Source: JAFGFY01 sp964520425 | GTDB taxonomy: Bacteria > Desulfobacterota > DSM-4660 > Desulfatiglandales > HGW-15 | Assembly: GCA_964520425.1 (NCBI GenBank) | Contig: CAZFMX010000002.1 | Span: 1-64,000, forward strand | Length of the DNA: 64,000 nucleotides | Direction of reading: 5' to 3' | In this document: positions 61,187-64,000 of the stretch, piece by piece | Layout of the letters: every line of letters starts with the position of its first letter | Position numbering within the stretch: the first letter of the stretch is position 1 | The notes under the pieces: model-generated | What the model was told of the DNA's origin: nothing | Database searches by the model: none | The model's input: the letters and a program-made list of their open reading frames with translations, nothing else | Translations under genes and position numbers: made by a program

Positions 61187-61561
61187 ATGCCTTCAGCCAA
61201 TGTAACTGTGTCAGGGGAGCAGGCCTTCAATCTATCAAAAGCATTGGAGATCGTCGCTGGAGATATGGAGCTTCTAAAGGAGATCGCGAGCCTTTTTATC
61301 GATGACTATTCTGCTCAATTAGAGGAAATAAGTGAAGGAATCGCCCAAGGGAATTCCGAGGCTATAAATCGTGCAGCCCACAGTCTTAAAGGCTCTGTGG
61401 CCAACTTTGCAGCCAAAGAGGTATACGAGGCGGCTAATCGCCTGGAAGTCTTAGGCAAAGATGAAAAATTAGCCGAGGCACCTGAGGCCTTTTCCGAATT
61501 GAAAACTCGACTCGAGGAGTTAGTGACTGCATTGAATGGGCTCCGAGGGAATGAGGTCTGA
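61187..61561 (+). CDS. HPt-domain phosphotransfer protein
   Basis: 124-aa all-helical protein with the phosphorylated His in AAHSLKGSVANF (HxxKG). It can shuttle phosphate between receivers. It lies between the HTH-receiver gene and cheA with AGGAGG before the ATG, so it may link CheA to the HTH-receiver protein. Confidence 0.88.
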   Translation: MPSANVTVSGEQAFNLSKALEIVAGDMELLKEIASLFIDDYSAQLEEISEGIAQGNSEAINRAAHSLKGSVANFAAKEVYEAANRLEVLGKDEKLAEAPEAFSELKTRLEELVTALNGLRGNEV

Positions 61562-61605
61562 TTTCAGTTCTTCTCCGTATCCATGATGAGGAATCAGCAC
61601 AGGTT

Positions 61606-64000
61606 ATGCGCGAATCAGAAAATGAAAAACTAGTGAATGAATTTGTGGCTGAGAGTTTCGATCACCTGGATGCCATAGAACCAGACCTGCTTGTCATGGA
61701 AAAAGAGGATGGCCTGATTTCACCTGAGATTATTAATCGCATTTTTCGAGCCGTCCACACTATTAAAGGATCATCGGGTTTCTTTGGCTTCAACGCGATG
61801 ATGGAATTGAGCCACGCAATGGAAAGCCTTCTCATGAAATTCCGGGATGGAGAGATACTCCCTGATGCTCACAAAATTGATGCCTTACTTATGGGCGTTG
61901 ACAAGCTGCGGGCCATGCTCAATGCCCCCTTAGAAAGTGAAGACTTGGGTATCGGGGATGAACTTGATCGCCTAAAAGCCTTTTCAGAAGCCGGGGCTCC
62001 ACCATCCGGAGAAAAATCGAATAACGGAACAGAGGCGCCATCCAAGGGCATCAATTGTTCAAGTGGCCAAGGTAATGGCAAGATCAAAGTTAGAGTAGAG
62101 GGCACCCTGGGTAACGCTGAGTTTGAAGTGGAAAAAAGATCGATTCCTTCACTTAGCGGGAAGTATCTATACGCCCTTTGGATCCATTCAGATCAAGACC
62201 TCAAGGTGAAAGGATGCCCTCCGGAAGAATTCTTCGCACATATGAAATCTCTCGGCCTCTGTATCGCTTCCGATCTTGAGGATATCCCTGTTTCGGATCT
62301 TGAAAAAGAACAGGAACAAGGGAGGATGATCCATGTGCTTTTTGTAACAATCTTGGAACCTGAGTTGATGGTTGAGGCTCTAGGGCTCCCTGAGGAGCAA
62401 ATTCTAGCTCTCGAAAAGGGATGTCTTAATGCCGCTATGTCAGAAGAAGACCAAGCCTCCCAAGATGATAAATCACCCACTACGCAGAGCGAACCTGCCT
62501 CGGAACAGAAAAGCCCAAAGACTGACAGGAGTGCACCAAAAGAGACGATTCGGGTAAACGTAGAGCATCTAGACACGCTCATGAATCTGGCAGGTGAATT
62601 GGTGCTCAGCCGGAACCAACTCCGACAAATGGTTGCAGACGCTGTGCATCAAAACCCAAAGCTTAGCACAGTTACACAAAACCTCGATTTGGTTACAAGC
62701 GAAATTCAGGAAAAGATCTTACAGGTTCGCATGCAGCCCATAGGGAATCTACTAACTAAGTTTCAACGGGTAGTCCGGGACCTGTCCCGCCATCTCTCAA
62801 AGGAGGTCGAGATTGTCATAGAGGGCAAAGAAGTTGAACTCGATAAGTCGATCCTTGAGGGTCTTTCCGATCCCCTTACTCACTTGATACGCAATTGTGT
62901 GGATCATGGAATTGAACCGCCGGAGGAGCGGGTCAAACTCGGTAAGCCACGAGAGGGAAAAATTCATTTGAAGGCATTTCATGAAGCAGGTCAGGTCAAT
63001 ATCACCATTACGGACGACGGCCGAGGAATAGACGCTGATAAAGTTGCTGAGAAGGCCGTAACGTGTGGATTTCTGGAAGGAGATAAGGCCAAGAAAATGA
63101 GTAACGGGGAGAAGCTCAATTTAGTTCTCTTGCCGGGATTTTCCACAGCAGAAGCAGTTACTGGAATTTCGGGTCGAGGTGTGGGAATGGACGTGGTGAA
63201 AACTAACATAGAGAATCTCGCTGGTCATTTTGATATTGAAAGTGTCTTAGGCAAAGGCACTAATGTACACATTAGGCTTCCTCTTACTCTAGCTATTATC
63301 CCCTCTCTAATTGTAGGTGCAGCGAAATGCCGTTTTGCCATTCCCCAGATCAATGTTGCTAAACTTGTTTGCATCAAAGCCTGTGATGTCTCCCGCATGA
63401 TTGAGAAGGTTGTGAGTGCAGATGTGCTGCGTTTTCGAGAAAGGCTCCTTCCTCTCGTTCGCCTGGCTGACATATTGGGATTGGAACGTACATTAATCCA
63501 TCCCAAGACGAAAGAGGTTATGACTGATCGGCGAATAAAGATTGCAGACCGTAGTAAGGAAAGAAAAGCCTCTGAGAAAAGGGGGCAGACTACGAAAAAA
63601 CGCCGGGAACGGCGAAAAGCCGCCACCGACCGTCGTCAAAGAAGACAGGGAGATATCTATGTAGTAGTTTTGCGTTCAGGTCCGAATAGCTTTGGGTTAA
63701 TCGTTGATGAGCTTTTTGATATTGAAGAGATTGTTGTGAAGCCGTTACTGGGACATATCAAAAATTGCGAATGTTTTTCAGGCGCTACGATTATGGGCGA
63801 TGGCAGCACAGCCATGATCCTTGACGCCCCTGGTATCGCGAATTTCGCCCGCATTCGCTTTGCTGAAATAACTTCAGAACAACGCCGCAGGGAGGAAGAG
63901 AAAGCGCGCAAGCAGAAAGTACTTTCAGGTGATCGGCGATCGATTATTGTTTTCAGTAATGCGCCTAAGGAGTATTTCGCCCTTCCACTCTCTGAAGTAT
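61606..64000 (+). CDS. cheA: Chemotaxis histidine kinase CheA (3' end outside window)
   Basis: At least 798 codons; the gene runs off the window. P1 HPt domain with His in VHTIKGSSGFFG, a linker and receiver-binding region, P3 dimerisation helices (VEHLDTLMNLAGELVLSRNQ), P4 ATPase (LIRNCVDHGIE, DDGRGID, GRGVGMDVV) and a P5 CheW-like domain. P5 is interrupted by a very basic segment (about residues 641-683, rich in KRRERR, DRRQRRQ). It phosphorylates CheY-like partners in answer to MCPs. The ribosome site is weak; no upstream in-frame start exists nearby. Confidence 0.92.
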   Translation, partial: MRESENEKLVNEFVAESFDHLDAIEPDLLVMEKEDGLISPEIINRIFRAVHTIKGSSGFFGFNAMMELSHAMESLLMKFRDGEILPDAHKIDALLMGVDKLRAMLNAPLESEDLGIGDELDRLKAFSEAGAPPSGEKSNNGTEAPSKGINCSSGQGNGKIKVRVEGTLGNAEFEVEKRSIPSLSGKYLYALWIHSDQDLKVKGCPPEEFFAHMKSLGLCIASDLEDIPVSDLEKEQEQGRMIHVLFVTILEPELMVEALGLPEEQILALEKGCLNAAMSEEDQASQDDKSPTTQSEPASEQKSPKTDRSAPKETIRVNVEHLDTLMNLAGELVLSRNQLRQMVADAVHQNPKLSTVTQNLDLVTSEIQEKILQVRMQPIGNLLTKFQRVVRDLSRHLSKEVEIVIEGKEVELDKSILEGLSDPLTHLIRNCVDHGIEPPEERVKLGKPREGKIHLKAFHEAGQVNITITDDGRGIDADKVAEKAVTCGFLEGDKAKKMSNGEKLNLVLLPGFSTAEAVTGISGRGVGMDVVKTNIENLAGHFDIESVLGKGTNVHIRLPLTLAIIPSLIVGAAKCRFAIPQINVAKLVCIKACDVSRMIEKVVSADVLRFRERLLPLVRLADILGLERTLIHPKTKEVMTDRRIKIADRSKERKASEKRGQTTKKRRERRKAATDRRQRRQGDIYVVVLRSGPNSFGLIVDELFDIEEIVVKPLLGHIKNCECFSGATIMGDGSTAMILDAPGIANFARIRFAEITSEQRRREEEKARKQKVLSGDRRSIIVFSNAPKEYFALPLSEV

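Noticed and set aside
1..64000. tRNA, rRNA and CRISPR arrays
   Set aside because: No cloverleaf-like sequence, rRNA core sequence or regularly spaced repeats were recognised by eye on either strand; a dedicated scan was not possible.

Overview
The window is a chromosomal segment of an anaerobic, Gram-negative bacterium, most likely of the Desulfobacterota (former Deltaproteobacteria). Three things point there: ring-opening enzymes of anaerobic benzoyl-CoA degradation (dienoyl-CoA hydratase, hydroxyenoyl-CoA dehydrogenase, 6-oxocyclohexenoyl-CoA hydrolase) beside methylmalonyl-CoA mutase and a Na+-pump decarboxylase; a K+-type membrane pyrophosphatase; and a very high density of two-component, pilus and chemotaxis genes. 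No rRNA, tRNA, CRISPR array, prophage or intact insertion sequence was seen.

Layout. 1-5250 (minus): an ECF sigma factor, its zinc-finger anti-sigma factor, and a VIT/von Willebrand A surface protein whose reading frame is split by one in-frame TGA. The sigma gene and the VIT-vWA gene carry matching ECF-type promoters (GGAAC, 17 nt, TCT core), so they look like one regulon. 5350-8063: a large inverted repeat, an odd fusion of a phage-like N-terminus with a pilus-ATPase-type MshEN domain behind a near-perfect sigma70 promoter, and an ExeA-like ATPase with a SPOR domain. 8134-17744: the aromatic/acyl-CoA block, namely an SDR, had, oah, a terminator, a dispersed intergenic repeat family, dch, both methylmalonyl-CoA mutase subunits, a Na+-translocating decarboxylase beta subunit, a gamma-like membrane protein and a biotin carrier. 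The first three genes sit behind a promoter followed by three tandem 11-bp repeats.

18087-29828 (plus): pilC, a PilS-like kinase, a TIGR03960-type radical SAM protein, RNase G, then a CHASE2 Ser/Thr kinase, PP2C phosphatase and double-FHA protein. 30091-33094: small zinc-ribbon proteins, a DUF1786 protein, a 32-residue membrane peptide and a decayed transposase-like fragment. 33233-44865: a PilB-type ATPase fused to a receiver domain, then a minus-strand signalling block (two single-domain receivers, a GAF adenylate cyclase, an HD-GYP regulator, an NtrC-type activator, a 953-aa hybrid kinase).

45531-56644: a cysteine synthase fused to a cysteinyl-tRNA-synthetase-like module whose HIGH and KMSKS motifs are both changed (the most unusual protein here), two sugar-nucleotide epimerases flanking groESL, a YhcC-type radical SAM protein, and hppA. 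56645-64000: a long gene-poor region with a strongly folded stretch, then a chemotaxis set (MCP, HTH-receiver protein, HPt protein, CheA cut by the window edge).

Working together: the acyl-CoA block would take cyclohexadienoyl-CoA to 3-hydroxypimelyl-CoA and conserve energy downstream through Na+-coupled decarboxylation and pyrophosphate-driven ion pumping. The rest is mostly surface, pilus and chemotaxis control through phosphorelay, cAMP, c-di-GMP and Ser/Thr phosphorylation. The benzoyl-CoA reductase itself is not in this window.
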